From Hedera helix (taxonomy: Eukaryota > Streptophyta > Magnoliopsida > Apiales > Araliaceae), in assembly GCA_947179155.2 (NCBI GenBank), contig OX359270.1:21184556-21248555 (forward strand): 64,000 nucleotides of DNA, read 5' to 3'. Below are positions 13,222-24,898 of the stretch, piece by piece (the stretch's first letter is position 1; each line of letters begins with the position of its first letter). The position numbers and the translations under genes are program-made. The notes beneath the pieces are model-generated. The model was not told where the DNA came from. It did not search any database and saw only the letters and a list, made by a program, of their open reading frames with translations.

Positions 13222-13384
13222 TCCACTACTCAAAAATACTTCATGTGTTACCCACTTGTTTAGGCCTACCTTCACCAATTCACCAATTAACCACTTGACA
13301 ACTCTTTCTTCTCTGTTTATTATATACATATTTTAATTTCCTTGAGCCTTCGATGTGGGACAAGTTTGAAGACTATCCTATCAA

Positions 13385-13864
13385 TTGCAGTTTCAGTTGG
13401 GGGACTGGCCATGTTCTTTATTTTCAAATGCGGTGCATACCACAACCTTATATTTAAAGCTGACACAAACGTCCTCTTCTTCCAGCCCAAGCTCTGAATT
13501 TTGCTATGTCGAGAGCTTAGATTTATCTTCATTCTGCACATCTACAACGCCTGCTTCTGGAAACACCAACTTGGCATTTGATAGAACAGAGGAATCCAAC
13601 GGTATCAATAAGCCAAGCTACATGAACCTGATTGAAGCAGCTAAGGCTAAGCACAGAAATACATCTCATAGAGCTTCGAGGCAGTTCACAAATGAGTTTC
13701 AGGTTTTCAGAAAATCGACAGTACTTGGTAATAGTGATTCTTCTAATCCCAGTGCTGGTTCTGATCCTTCTTTAGTCAACATGTCCAGGCAACTTTGCAA
13801 TCTCACTCGAGTGGATAAAAGCTTGACAAAAGTAAGGGATAGGGAGAATTATTTCCAAGACTAA
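13385..13864 (+). pseudogene. Fragment resembling the C-terminus of an IQD (IQ67-domain) protein
   Basis: The 159-codon ORF is Ser/Thr-rich and contains KPSYMNLIEAAKAKHR near residue 75, which resembles the P-S-Y-M-x-x-T/I-E-x-x-K-A-K motif of the DUF4005 segment of plant IQD proteins (calmodulin-binding, microtubule-associated scaffolds). Downstream, SAGSDPSLVNMSRQL and RDREN also fit the tail of that family. A good splice acceptor (ATCAATTGCAG) ends at 13,390, so the segment could be a terminal exon. No upstream exon with the IQ67 calmodulin-binding motif is visible, and it is flanked by hAT-like MITEs. I read it as a displaced terminal exon or pseudogene. The assignment is from memory of the motif and is moderate to low. 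Confidence 0.4.
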
Positions 13865-14299
13865 GAGGTTCATGTTGTCCTTCACTGTAAAGTTCAACTA
13901 CTCGTTGTTCTATGTATGTGAGATTGTGTATTGGGTTAAATTGGTTATTTTATGAACTGATTGGCAATGAAAACTGGTGAGGTGCTTGAAATGTGATTGG
14001 AGAAATTGTGTGAAGGATTGAAGGGGTTAGGCCGTTAGGTGCTTAACGATAAAGAGAGGAAAAGGGGGTATGAGACTTGGAGGAGTAAGCAGATGAGGAA
14101 GAAGAGATTTTCCCACATCACTTATAAAAGTGATTTTCAAAGTACAAAGACCCTATAAATAAGGCAATGGGCTTCCTTCAAATTTTAGATTAATGCTCGA
14201 CTCTTTTGGCTTTGTTTCCACTTTGGACCGGGTCATTAGTAAATAGTTTAAAGATTTAAAAATAGTTGAAAGATTACTAGGATGGTTTCTGGGCCTTCA

Positions 14300-14485
14300 T
14301 TTTCCTTGGGAATAGGGCATGGGCCGGCCTGACTTGGAGGCCCTAACAGGCTGTGTTTTTGTTTCATTTATCTGGCATGGTCTGGCCTTATTTTATTAGA
14401 GGTTGGGCCTTGCCCGACCTGATTAATAGTCAAAGTCTGATAGGTCTAGATCAGGCCAGGCCAAATAGCCTAACTACCACCCAAC
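14300..14485. mobile_element. GC-rich hAT-type MITE fragment (second copy)
   Basis: It has the same style as the 13,024-13,221 element: GGGCCGGCCTGAC at the left, CAGGCCAGGCC at the right, and a trailing stretch GGTAGTTAGGC in reverse complement. Together the two flank the IQD-like fragment. Confidence 0.4.
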
Positions 14486-14757
14486 AAAAGTACTCAACTC
14501 AAGGGGACGAGTAAATCGCATATGAAGCGAATACCAGCACCATATAACCGACTCGGGTAGAACTAATCTCCAAAAACTAGTTTATAAAGAGAGCGTGTAC
14601 AAGCCCACGTACAAAACATAATATCCATGAAGTTTGGGCGGCAAATCCAAGATAAGAGTGCGTGTATGTATTGAAATTCTGTCTTAATTATAAAAAAAAT
14701 AAAGTAGTATTCTATACTAGTTGATGTTACTTATGCCCATATAACTAGAAGTGAGTA

Positions 14758-15480
14758 GTATGGGAGGACTCGGCTCCCCTCTAGACTCCTTCATCCTTTT
14801 ATTCTGTCCAAGTTAAATCGGAGGGATGATATGTTGCCACATCACATTATTTACATTTAAAGTTTATTTCTTCACAGAATCTCAGTCTCAGTGGTTCCTT
14901 TTCCTTCTTTTTACTTTTCCTTGATGCTTCTCATAATCAACCAAATCTGGAGGAGAAGAAAGATGCCCAAACTTAAGTCATCGGTTACTTTTCTACTTTT
15001 ATTAACAGAACTACATTTTCTCATTGATCGTGCAAGTGGTGCCTTCACTACACAGGAAAATGAATCCGAAAAGGCATCAACAAGAGAAAAATATAGGTTG
15101 GTGGTTACAGAAGAAAAAATGGGCAAGTTACTTAAGAAAAGATGAAAATTTAGAGGAATTGAAAATAGGAACATATCAATCATATCTTAGAGACTGAAAG
15201 ATATTGGGTGGGCTGCTGCTTTCCCGCGTATGTGAATTTTTTTTCATCATTATATGATCAGAATCATCTTTTGGGAGCATCTCTGGTTTGAGTCACGACT
15301 ATTCTTACAATATTGAAAATTTGAGATGGAATATTTGTGCATAAATGAACTTTAAATCATATATGGGGTGGGTGATGTAGCGACATATTATCCATCAGAT
15401 TTAATTAACACGTGTAAGGTTGATAATAAAAGTTAGGAGTCTAGAGTGTTCGAGTCTAGAGGAGAGCTGAGTCAAGTATG
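14758..15480. mobile_element. Terminal-inverted-repeat element, ~720 bp, containing a small ORF
   Basis: The left arm (GACTCGGCTCCCCTCTAGAC, then AAATCGGAGGGATGATATGT, then CCACATCAC) is mirrored by the reverse complement of the right arm (GACTCAGCTCTCCTCTAGAC, AAATCTGATGGATAATATGT, CTACATCACC). The arms span about 100 bp each with indels. GTATG occurs just outside both ends and may be a target duplication. No transposase is encoded; the superfamily is not assigned. Confidence 0.6.
14963..15145 (+). CDS. Hypothetical small protein with a signal-peptide-like N-terminus
   Basis: I do not recognise the protein. From the ATG at 14,963 it is 60 residues: MPKLKSSVTFLLLLTELHFL is basic then hydrophobic, like a signal peptide, followed by an acidic/basic charged tail ending in KMGKLLKKR. 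An in-frame ATG at 14,891 would add 24 residues with a second hydrophobic stretch; the shorter start gives the better signal-like N-terminus. It lies inside a terminal-inverted-repeat element, so it could be a captured secreted-peptide gene fragment, or chance. Confidence 0.25.
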   Translation: MPKLKSSVTFLLLLTELHFLIDRASGAFTTQENESEKASTREKYRLVVTEEKMGKLLKKR

Positions 15481-16265
15481 AGATACTTGCGTTATATTTG
15501 AATAGAAGGAATTAAGGAATTAAGAAATTAAGAAGTATGAATGAAATAAATAATTTTTATTAAATGAAAAAAATTGTGTTTGATTCTTTCATTTGGAGTG
15601 AATGAACTATTTTTATTTTTATCAAATTCTTGAATTTTATTCCTTGAGTAAGAATATGCAATAACTCATTTCAATCAAAAATAGAATAAATTATTTTACT
15701 CTATATTATATTCTTTTTTTTATTTCATTCGTTTGCCAATTTCATTTCTCCGATCAAAACTTAACATTGGTGTATTTTTTGGGGATTAGGCACCCTCACC
15801 TTATGAGCCAGCTTTTGGGGATAAATTCTAACCTATTCTAGTTTACAAACCACTTCTATTGTCCGCCTTCACCCTCTCCTTTTCACAATTTCACTACCGC
15901 ACATCCACCATCCGGAGATGAGAGAGAGAGAGAGAGACGAGGCAAAAGAATGGGAATAGGCAGGATCAATAGAAAAGGATGTCTGAATTAAACTTAGAGA
16001 TGAAAGTCTTCTTTCATTTCTCGACGGTGAAATAAAACTAAGTTCGTGAGCTTATTATCCCAGGTTGGATTAAGTTGATAGAATCTCCTTTGACCGGTCG
16101 TTTCGAACTTCCAATTCTTCTGGATTGCTAACGTGGTTCGTACGTTTCATTTAGAATTGAGGATTCTATCTCGTGGAGTCTGGCTTCAAACTTGCAGGCA
16201 TTACTCCTTCTCCAAGAGTAAATTTCTCAATCCCTTTCTTCGTAAGAAGAATGTGTGGTTGGTTG
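15481..16265. other. Noncoding AT-rich stretch with GA microsatellite
   Basis: No gene seen. A short (GA)n lies at about 15,918-15,936. The stretch 16,080-16,265 is less AT-rich and may belong to the plastid insertion that follows, but I could not match it. Confidence 0.4.
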
Positions 16266-16267
16266 GG

Positions 16268-16420
16268 TGTTCTCATTTTTATGCGGTGCTAACGATTTAA
16301 TAACTATATTTGTAGCTCTAGAATGTTTCAGTTTATACTCCTACCTATTATCTGAATATACCAAGAAAGATGTACAATCTAATAAGACTAGTATAAAATA
16401 TTTACTCATGAGTGGGGGCA
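16268..16420 (+). pseudogene. ndhB: Nuclear plastid DNA insert: ndhB fragment
   Basis: The translation contains FLCGANDLITIFVALECFSL followed by YSYLLSEYTKKDVQSN and KYLLMSGG. This corresponds to an internal part of plastid NAD(P)H-quinone oxidoreductase subunit 2, a membrane subunit of the thylakoid NDH complex. Differences from the conserved plastid sequence (for example P to L before ECFSL and G to E before YTKKD) and the loss of both ends show it is a decayed nuclear copy, not functional. It is joined at about 16,421 to a different part of the plastid inverted repeat. Confidence 0.85.
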
Positions 16421-16510
16421 AGACTAGTGGGATTGACGTGAGGAAGTAGGGATGGCTATATTTTTGAGAGCGAACTCCAGGTGGACGAATATGAAGTGCT
16501 TGGATACCCA
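16421..16510 (+). promoter_or_regulatory. Nuclear plastid DNA insert: rrn16 (16S rRNA) promoter region
   Basis: The stretch AGTGGGATTGACGTGAGG, then GGGATGGCTATATTT, GAGCGAACTCCAGG and GAATATGAAGTGC matches the conserved plastid region upstream of 16S rRNA with scattered substitutions. The bacterial-type elements are retained: TTGACG at 16,433-16,438 and TATATT at 16,457-16,462, 18 bp apart. In the nucleus it is not expected to be read by the plastid polymerase. Confidence 0.85.
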
Positions 16511-16688
16511 AATCTATATTTGCTTTTACATTTAATTCTCGATCTATAGTTGTTTTTCATACTTAGTTCCCTTCAATTGCTCTATTTTTGAATGATTGGA
16601 TATAAAATGTGAGGATCAAATACAATGAAAATATATTTATGGGACTTGAAAAATAACTACAGTTTGGAGACTAACAAAGAGGTTATCC

Positions 16689-16690
<2 letters not shown>

Positions 16691-16745
<55 letters not shown>
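16691..16745. repeat. (TA)n microsatellite
   Basis: About 26 uninterrupted TA units. Confidence 0.97.
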
Positions 16746-16748
<3 letters not shown>

Positions 16749-17678
16749 AGTACTTGCTATGATATTATTCCAACAAATACATCCCATTTATCCATAGGAG
16801 ATCGAGTAGTCTATATACTCTGCGTGGAAACTGGAAAAGATATAATCTTGTATGTGTGACAGTTCCTTATTCTCCAGTGAGAAAGACAACAGATGGAATT
16901 ACCCATACTGAGCTTGTCCAAAATGATTAATTCATCAAATACGATCCAACTTAAAACACAACTCTGTTTCCAAACGACAAACATATTCATGAATTCTTAT
17001 ATTATAAACTAACCAAAGAAGGTGATAGGAGTCCGTCAGGCTACTTTAACTTGACAAACTAGCTAGAAAAAATGTGTCATTGACCTCTCAGAACGGTCAC
17101 AAGCATTGAAGGTCATGAATAAAAGATTTAGTGAACTTTGGGCCAGAGAGTCTTGACTATTGAAAATTGGGCACAGTAATGTTAAGTACAAGTCACTGAC
17201 TACATGACCAGGTTCGTGTTTACAGGGGAGGTCTTCAGATAGCTCAGCAACTACTTTTCTCTATTCGCACGTTTTCTTTGTCGAATAGTTTTTCCGAAAA
17301 CTGTGAAGATGAATGGTTTAAGTAGAAAAAGTCCCAGCAATGAAAACAATCAAATGAGATTTCTGATGATACAATCAATAGAGCATTAGAAAATTTGGTC
17401 AAGCCGGAAAGAATGGTTCATTGGTGGAACTGAAAATGGATATAATCAAAGGGCATCGTAGATGCTTGCTATATACATTGGTAGCTAATATCTAAGGTAG
17501 GAAATGAGCTACCGCGTAATTTTCTGAAAACATGATCCCTAACAATTATAAATTTTAACAGTAATGATACCAGGAGCCTGAAAACAAAGATATTAATCAT
17601 GAAAGGATTGTCATGTCATAATGTCATAACCAAGCCAGAGCACAAATAATTATTTCTATTGAATTTGCCAAAACAAAA
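16746..17678. other. 3' flank of the APX gene, no gene seen
   Basis: Less repetitive than the surroundings, so plausibly unique sequence downstream of APX including its 3' UTR close to 17,678. No ORF or RNA gene is supported. Confidence 0.4.
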
Positions 17679-17832
17679 TTAGTTTCCAAGCAGAGATGTC
17701 AAAATTGCCAAAACTGCAATCACAATCATGATATTAAGGAAATAGTTCGATGGGAGAGGCTTATCTGGGCTTCCCCCAACAACTTCATACTCCGCTCGTA
17801 TCTTTTTGCTTCATATAATCCGATTGTTCTCT
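17679..17832 (-). CDS. APX: APX alternative thylakoid-anchor exon, frameshifted
   Basis: The acceptor TTGCAG|AG leads to REQSDYMKQK, after which the conserved continuation IRAEYEVVGGSPDKPLPSNY and the hydrophobic anchor FLNIMIVIAVLAILTSLLGN with TAA at 17,681-17,679 lie in the +1 frame. The exon is 154 bp, one more than 50 codons plus stop. The likely extra base is in the five-T run at 17,803-17,807 (A5 on the coding strand). As written, translation ends DTSGV-stop at 17,785, giving about 392 residues with no membrane helix. It may be a real mutation or a homopolymer error. Confidence 0.88.
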
Positions 17833-20800
17833 CTGCAATTCAAATATGCAACACTCATTGAAATTATTCGCTCCTTCATTAAGACTCCAAGTTTTAGAAG
17901 TGAGCGAGTTGACAAGACTTGATATAGCTTCATCTTGTGTTATTTAAAAGAAACATCAGAAGAAAACAAGATGCTTTTTAATCCTGCAGCAACCATGAAA
18001 AGTAAAAGATTTAAAATAAACCCTGTAAAAAGAATTCTTAAATAGGAGTATCATGCAAGAGAACCAGAATCTTTGTATGATGCATTAAAAAATTGTATGA
18101 TGTAGGATCTTTATGGTTACAACCTTTCCTGACGAGTACTTGGCTGCCACAAACTTCTCGGGCACAACTCCTGTGGGAGCATCTAGTGAGAAGCCCTGAT
18201 TTCAACAGAACTAGTTAGTATGCAATCATAAAATTTACTAGACAAGCAACGGAGAAAGGTTTCACTAGAGGTTCAGAAATCAACAGTGAAAATATTAAGA
18301 AACCAATTATTGCTAAACAACAATGGACAAGCAATTTGAAATTGAATAGTGTAATAATGCTTGCAAAAGGGGAACACTATTCTGGCACTAATCTCGTAAC
18401 TGATCCATAATTTTTTGTTTTTGTAATTTTTTTTTGTGTTTGTTTCTTGGACATTTAAAAGTAACATGATTGAGGCTAGAAGAAGTCCAAGCTCAAATCT
18501 CCTTTTTATTTATGTATTATGCATCGCGAACCAGTAAAAACCAGAGGCTATTGCAGCTTATTTAAAGATGACAGACCAACTCATATACTAGTTACACTTG
18601 ATTACCATCAGCTTACTTAGCTTGCAATGATGTGGACCATGGGCCTAACATACCTCTGAAGGATCAAATTTGGCTCCACCATTGCTGAGTTTGGCATGGG
18701 CTTCAGCATAGTCCTTGAAAAATACTTCCTGATTTTCAGCATATTTTTCAGCATATTCCTGTAGAATATGTAAATTTCTAAATAAACAAATACTTTTTTT
18801 AGAAAAATACATAAAGGTGTAATTTTTACTAAAAGTCTAAGCTTCTCTTGAAAAAGAATCTTTCTGTGTCTCACCTTAAAAGAAGGATCTTCAAAAAGAG
18901 CAGCATCTGTTGGCAAAACCAGGAGATCTTCATCCCTTCTTTCTTTGATATCCTGTACCCATCAGTTGTATCTGGCTATTCAATTTCAACATGCTTCTGA
19001 GCTTAAATGACTCAAAAATTATCAGTGAAGCACACCTTGAAGTAGGAATTATCAAACTTTAGCCATTGCACTGTCCAAGACTGTCCTCCTGGAGCTCCGG
19101 GTCCATCTTTCTGTCATTGCAAGCAAAGCATTTCAGATCTCCAAATAATCGTTATATAATAATATAAGCTATCACTATGATTCGCCCCATAGGATCTACA
19201 AATCTTTGGTAGGGTAGTACAGGAAAAACAAGATGAAGATTTGAGGTAATGAAGAAAGTAATGATTTCTAGGAGTAGCAATTAAAAAAAAGCTAGAGCTA
19301 AATGCAAAATAAAGTATCAGTTCATATATTCTCACATGGTAAATGAATTTCAAATCTTATTGAGGTTCTAGTTAGAAAGTTCTTCGAGCAATGTTGAATA
19401 TGTCACTTTTGTCAAATTGTCAAATAAAATGATTTCAATGCTCTGGTTGCATTGAAGAAAAGTTTCGGTACATGCATGTGGTTGTCTAGGAGAGCAAGAT
19501 ATAGAAATCTAAATTACACATCTGGGTCACCTTACTCACCAGAGTAATGCATACCAAGCTTTTAACCTTAATTAGTCTTTAAAATTCAAGAATGTGTTCC
19601 AACAATAGGGTAGAGAGATATAATGACAAGTCCTATCAGGCAGAATAACAAAGATTTTAACTCCATCTTTTCACTCAACAATAGACCAATAGAACTAACT
19701 TATGAGCACAAAAGTCTCTACTTAAAGGTATACAGTAGATCACCACCTCAAATAAGTAAAATGTTAATTGTTCACATGTACATGCAAACTTCAGATTGGA
19801 CATAACTACTGCTAGTTTATTAACCACAATAAAGTTCATGTCTAAAAATGGTGTATACATCTCAATAACTTGTTGAACTAAGAGAGTTGATATTGATATG
19901 GTATAGACTGTGTAATTATCAAAGAGTGAGTTGCTATCACTTTTTGAGTTTCCAAACGTCAGCAGTTGCACCGAAGAAAAGCCGAAATGTTAGAGAGAAA
20001 AAAAGAGAAAGAAAGAGGAAGACCACATCTTGCTCAACACATTTTCCAAAGAAGCACCAAGGTCAAGAAGGTTAATGAGCATTCAGAATTACAGAACGGC
20101 CATCTAGTAATTAGTTACTTTCACCTAATAAGTTCAGATCAAACATTTATTCAAATAAGAAACTGGTGAACTTGGAAATGGCCATGGCCAAAGCCAGAGA
20201 TGATGGTGCTTCCATCTCAAGGACTCGGAATAATTAATCTTATTGAACAAAGGGAGACGGGTATTGGTCACATTTAGCCAGTGAAGAAAGATTACTCAAT
20301 AGGAATTAAGATGTAAAGCCACCTTTCAAACAATAATATTCAGTCCGTTCCGAAATATGAGAAAAAGTCTGACCTTTCAAAGTCAACTGATATATTTTCA
20401 AGTTCAAAATTGATGAAATTCATCTGACTTTTGAAAACTATAAATCTTGTAACTAGTAGTACTTATTAGATAGATTACAATTTTGATGTCTAAATTTAAA
20501 ATGAATTCATATTAGTTTTGAATTTGATAAAAATATCTCAAATCGACTTCAAATGGTCAAAATTAATCTTATATTTTGGAACGCATGAAGTAATAAAACA
20601 TGCCTGCACAGATGATTTAATCAGGTCTTGGAGCATAGGTGGTTAGTATTACCGACTCCCGTTCTTTTCTGAGCAGATTATGATGTTCCACTTCCACACA
20701 AGCAAAATAAATTTCAATTATGTTCTGATCGCTATGATTAAATGTCTTATGAAAGAATATGGAAAGAAACAGGAAACCAGAGGTTTGCAACTTTTGGCAA

Positions 20801-23800
20801 GTTTGAAGCAATAAAAGTCAATGTCTTACTAGCAGCATGTAATAATTGTGTATAGTTTGCAAGTAATATATGATAACTATAAGGGATTATTTGCCTGCTC
20901 ATTACTGATTTTTCATTTCAGAACAATCACAAGGATTGCCAAATTAAATTTCCTTCGACATGTTTTTCCAAGTTGAAACTAGATAAGATGCTCTAATACC
21001 GTGTATTTGGTCTCTGGCTTGCCCCAACCACTACGTTCTGGTCTTGACCTTCCTAATGTGTGTGCACCAGAGAGCGCGACTATTTCCTGAAAATTAAACA
21101 GCTGAATGTAAACATCATAACCAAGTACAGAGACATCTAAAGATCAAATGACTGTCTCATGAGAGTAACCTTGTCATTCAATCCCATCCTGTAAAAGACA
21201 TCACGCAAGTGAGCAGCAGGAGAAGGTGGACCCGCATCTGATCATGAGATGAAAACTTCAGAAATTAGTAGTTTAGGCTGATTATAACGTAAGAGGCACA
21301 AATTAAAGCAACACTACCGTAAAATCATACCATCAATCTAGTAGAAGCATCATAAGATACATTATTTTTCCTTCTATAATTCATCAAAATTGATTCATGT
21401 ATTGTACTTTTCTCCCAATTCAGTGACCATCTTTCTGTTTTTGTGATATCCCCAGTCAGATATTGTTTCACATATCAGTGCATTAATAGTTCAGTTGACT
21501 ATATCACGCTTGAGTGTACCAAAGTTGACAAAAAATGCTTATGGCTTAGTGGTCCTATTCCATATATTGATGCATTACTTAAAGAGTACTTACTGGAGGA
21601 AGCAAAATTATAGTCTTGGTCAACTACTCCTCTTTCTTCTACTATGTACCAAGCAATGTTGTCAAAGGCACCCAGGGGCCTCGCAAAGGCTCTAGGGCAA
21701 CTTGAGGTGGCCATAAAGTGCCTTAGCACACTTGAGGACTGCCTAGTCAAGGCACCAATGCAATTGACTCTTTTGTAACGCATTGTTTTCCTTCAAACCC
21801 CTCTATAAGTTGGTTCTTATATTTTCATAGTAGTAGTGCTAGTGCAGTAATTTCAGTACCCATATAAGAAAGTGAAGGTCTTATATTTAATAGGAGTATA
21901 GTAGTGCTAGTGCAGTAATTTCACTACCCGTATAAGAAAGTGAAGGGTAAAAATTTACCCTAATTCATGCTTTGAAAAATGAAGAATCATATGTACAGAG
22001 AGAAAGAAACATAGGGTGATTTATTGCACTAAATTAGACTCATGAAGAATCTCTTGATCCAAAGAAGAACTCACAAATTAATTTAGTCTTCTTTCTATTT
22101 AATTTTTTACCAAACACTACCTATTATGGTGGGGGTATAGCATGGACCCGTACCTATTTTTTTAGAAAGGTTATTTTTTCAGCAAGGAAAAAGAAAACAA
22201 CGAAGGCCATAAAACCTTACCCCAGAGAAACTGTCCCAAAAGTGTGATACAAGGATGTTCCTGCATCTACAAAAAGCTATACCTCGTCTATCAGCTGCGT
22301 ACGCTTGATGACAAGTAATGGAGAAAGGAGTTCGTGTGAGTGATGGTGCTAAAGATGCCCTTGTGCTGCCAATCTGTCTGCAAGATGGTCACCCTCTCTA
22401 GTCTCTATAGATATGCTGAAGTACCATGTGCAGCAGCAGGATAATTAGACTTCATTACTACAGAACAGGTATGGGTATCTCTCACTCTATGCTCACACAA
22501 TCACTCACAAACTCCTTTATAAGTTTTGTAACGCATTGTTTTCCTTCAAACCCCTCTATAAGTTGGTTCTTATATTTTCATAGTAGTAGTGCTAGTGCAG
22601 TAATTTCAGTACCCATATAAGAAAGTGAAGGTCTTATATTTAATAGGAGTATAGTAGTGCTAGTGCAGTAATTTCACTACCCGTATAAGAAAGTGAAGGG
22701 TAAAAATTTACCCTAATTCATGCTTTGAAAAATGAAGAATCATATGTACAGAGAGAAAGAAACATAGGGTGATTTATTGCACTAAATTAGACTCATGAAG
22801 AATCTCTTGATCCAAAGAAGAACTCACAAATTAATTTAGTCTTCTTTCTATTTAATTTTTTACCAAACACTACCTATTATGGTGGGGGTATAGCATGGAC
22901 CCGTACCTATTTTTTTAGAAAGGTTATTTTTTCAGCAAGGAAAAAGAAAACAACGAAGGCCATAAAACCTTACCCCAGAGAAACTGTCCCAAAAGTGTGA
23001 TACAAGGATGTTCCTGCATCTACAAAAAGCTATACCTCGTCTATCAGCTGCGTACGCTTGATGACAAGTAATGGAGAAAGGAGTTCGTGTGAGTGATGGT
23101 GCTAAAGATGCCCTTGTGCTGCCAATCTGTCTGCAAGATGGTCACCCTCTCTAGTCTCTATAGATATGCTGAAGTACCATGTGCAGCAGCAGGATAATTA
23201 GACTTCATTACTACAGAACAGGTATGGGTATCTCTCACTCTATGCTCACACAATCACTCACAAACTCTGTCACACACAGAAACACGGACTCAGACCCTCT
23301 CTCACACTCTGTCATGCACCCCCTCCACATGGTCACATGCACTTGTGTACATTGACTCACGCAAATTCTATTATCTTTGGCTGTAAATATAGGTTTAAAA
23401 CTATTAGATATTTGCAACTTTTTTTATATAAATAATCAATGACGCTATTCACATGAGTTCTAGTTCATTATTTTCTTTTAATTGCTTTTGTTGCTTGCAT
23501 TAGTTTGGTTTTTGTTACTTATTAGAAAAATATAGCTTTACCGTAATAAGGTTATTATTTAACTTGAAACTATAATATTTTAATAACATAATTTACTATT
23601 AAATAATTAATTAATATATAGGAACTTGAGAGGTGCAACTTTTTGAGTCTTAATTTTTTTTCCTTTTTTTGTCTTTTTCTATCTTCATGAAATAATAAAC
23701 ATTTAATTTTGAGATGGTAGTGCCTCATTTCACTCGGTGGTTCGGCTTTTTGTCATCGCCCTCCTTGGGGTATATAACCTTAGCGCTTTAACAAAAAGTC

Positions 23801-24850
23801 TTTCTTCTTTAACGATGCTGGTGACAATAAATAAGAATACTTCACTAGGATGGAGGGAGTACAAGCAGTATTAATTAAAAATCTCATTTTGAGGAAGCAC
23901 AGAGACTAAAATCAAAGGCGTAAATGAAACACACAAGATCTTCTTTTTATAATCAAACATGGCAGATTGAATTTATATCCTGACATCACATTTCAATTTG
24001 AATATTTAGACATGGCAATAGTTATCCGCGTCAACTATTCCGCCAATCAATTTCTTGTGTACGGAAAAAGGTATTAATCTAATGCTTCAGATGTTTTCTG
24101 TTGGTATATCTGGTGTCTAGCAAGAAATATTATTTGACAGATGCACATAAAAAACATATAAAGCAAACAAGCTAGAGCTAACAGACCAGGAAGCCTCCCT
24201 TCTTCTGGACATTGATCAGGTCCAGAAACATCTACTCTTCCATACTTCATAGGAATTTTTGGGCCCCCAGCCTCCTGTAATTTTTCCAACTAGATCAGTG
24301 AAATCAATATCTAAATTACTTTAAGGGTAAAATTAACATCAGAACACTACGAATGACCTCCACAGCAGTAGCACTGGCCAACTGGAATAAGTCTGCATAA
24401 GTAACACTCGAATACTTGTCTTTGATAGGCTGCAGAAGTTTGAGTGCATTCACAAGCCCTGTACTGCCAGCTTGTAAGGCAAAATTACTCTCAACTAACC
24501 ATAATAATTGACAAATACTATATTAAACTGACCAGCATTCGCTGCATGTTGCTGTTCAATTTCAAATCTTAAACTTCCATTAGCTCCACCTCTTTGTGGC
24601 CACTCCTCAATATTCTTGTTGTAAGTACCAGCATCATGCCATCCTAGGCGAACCTGTAATGAGACAAAAAATATTCTACCATATTTTCGTCAAGTCTATC
24701 TTTCCAGATTAATATTAGTGAGATAATATAATTCACACAACCATTTGGATAATCGGTTCCATAAACATGACTAAGGGAGTACTTGGAAGCAAATGCAAGT
24801 TTTAAATTTTACAAGTATATAGATGAAAAGCTTTACACACACACACACAC

Positions 24851-24898
<48 letters not shown>

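Noticed and set aside
12877..13329. 150-codon minus-strand ORF rich in Arg, Pro and Gly
   Set aside because: It overlaps the GGCCTG-rich hAT-like MITE; the composition explains the open frame.
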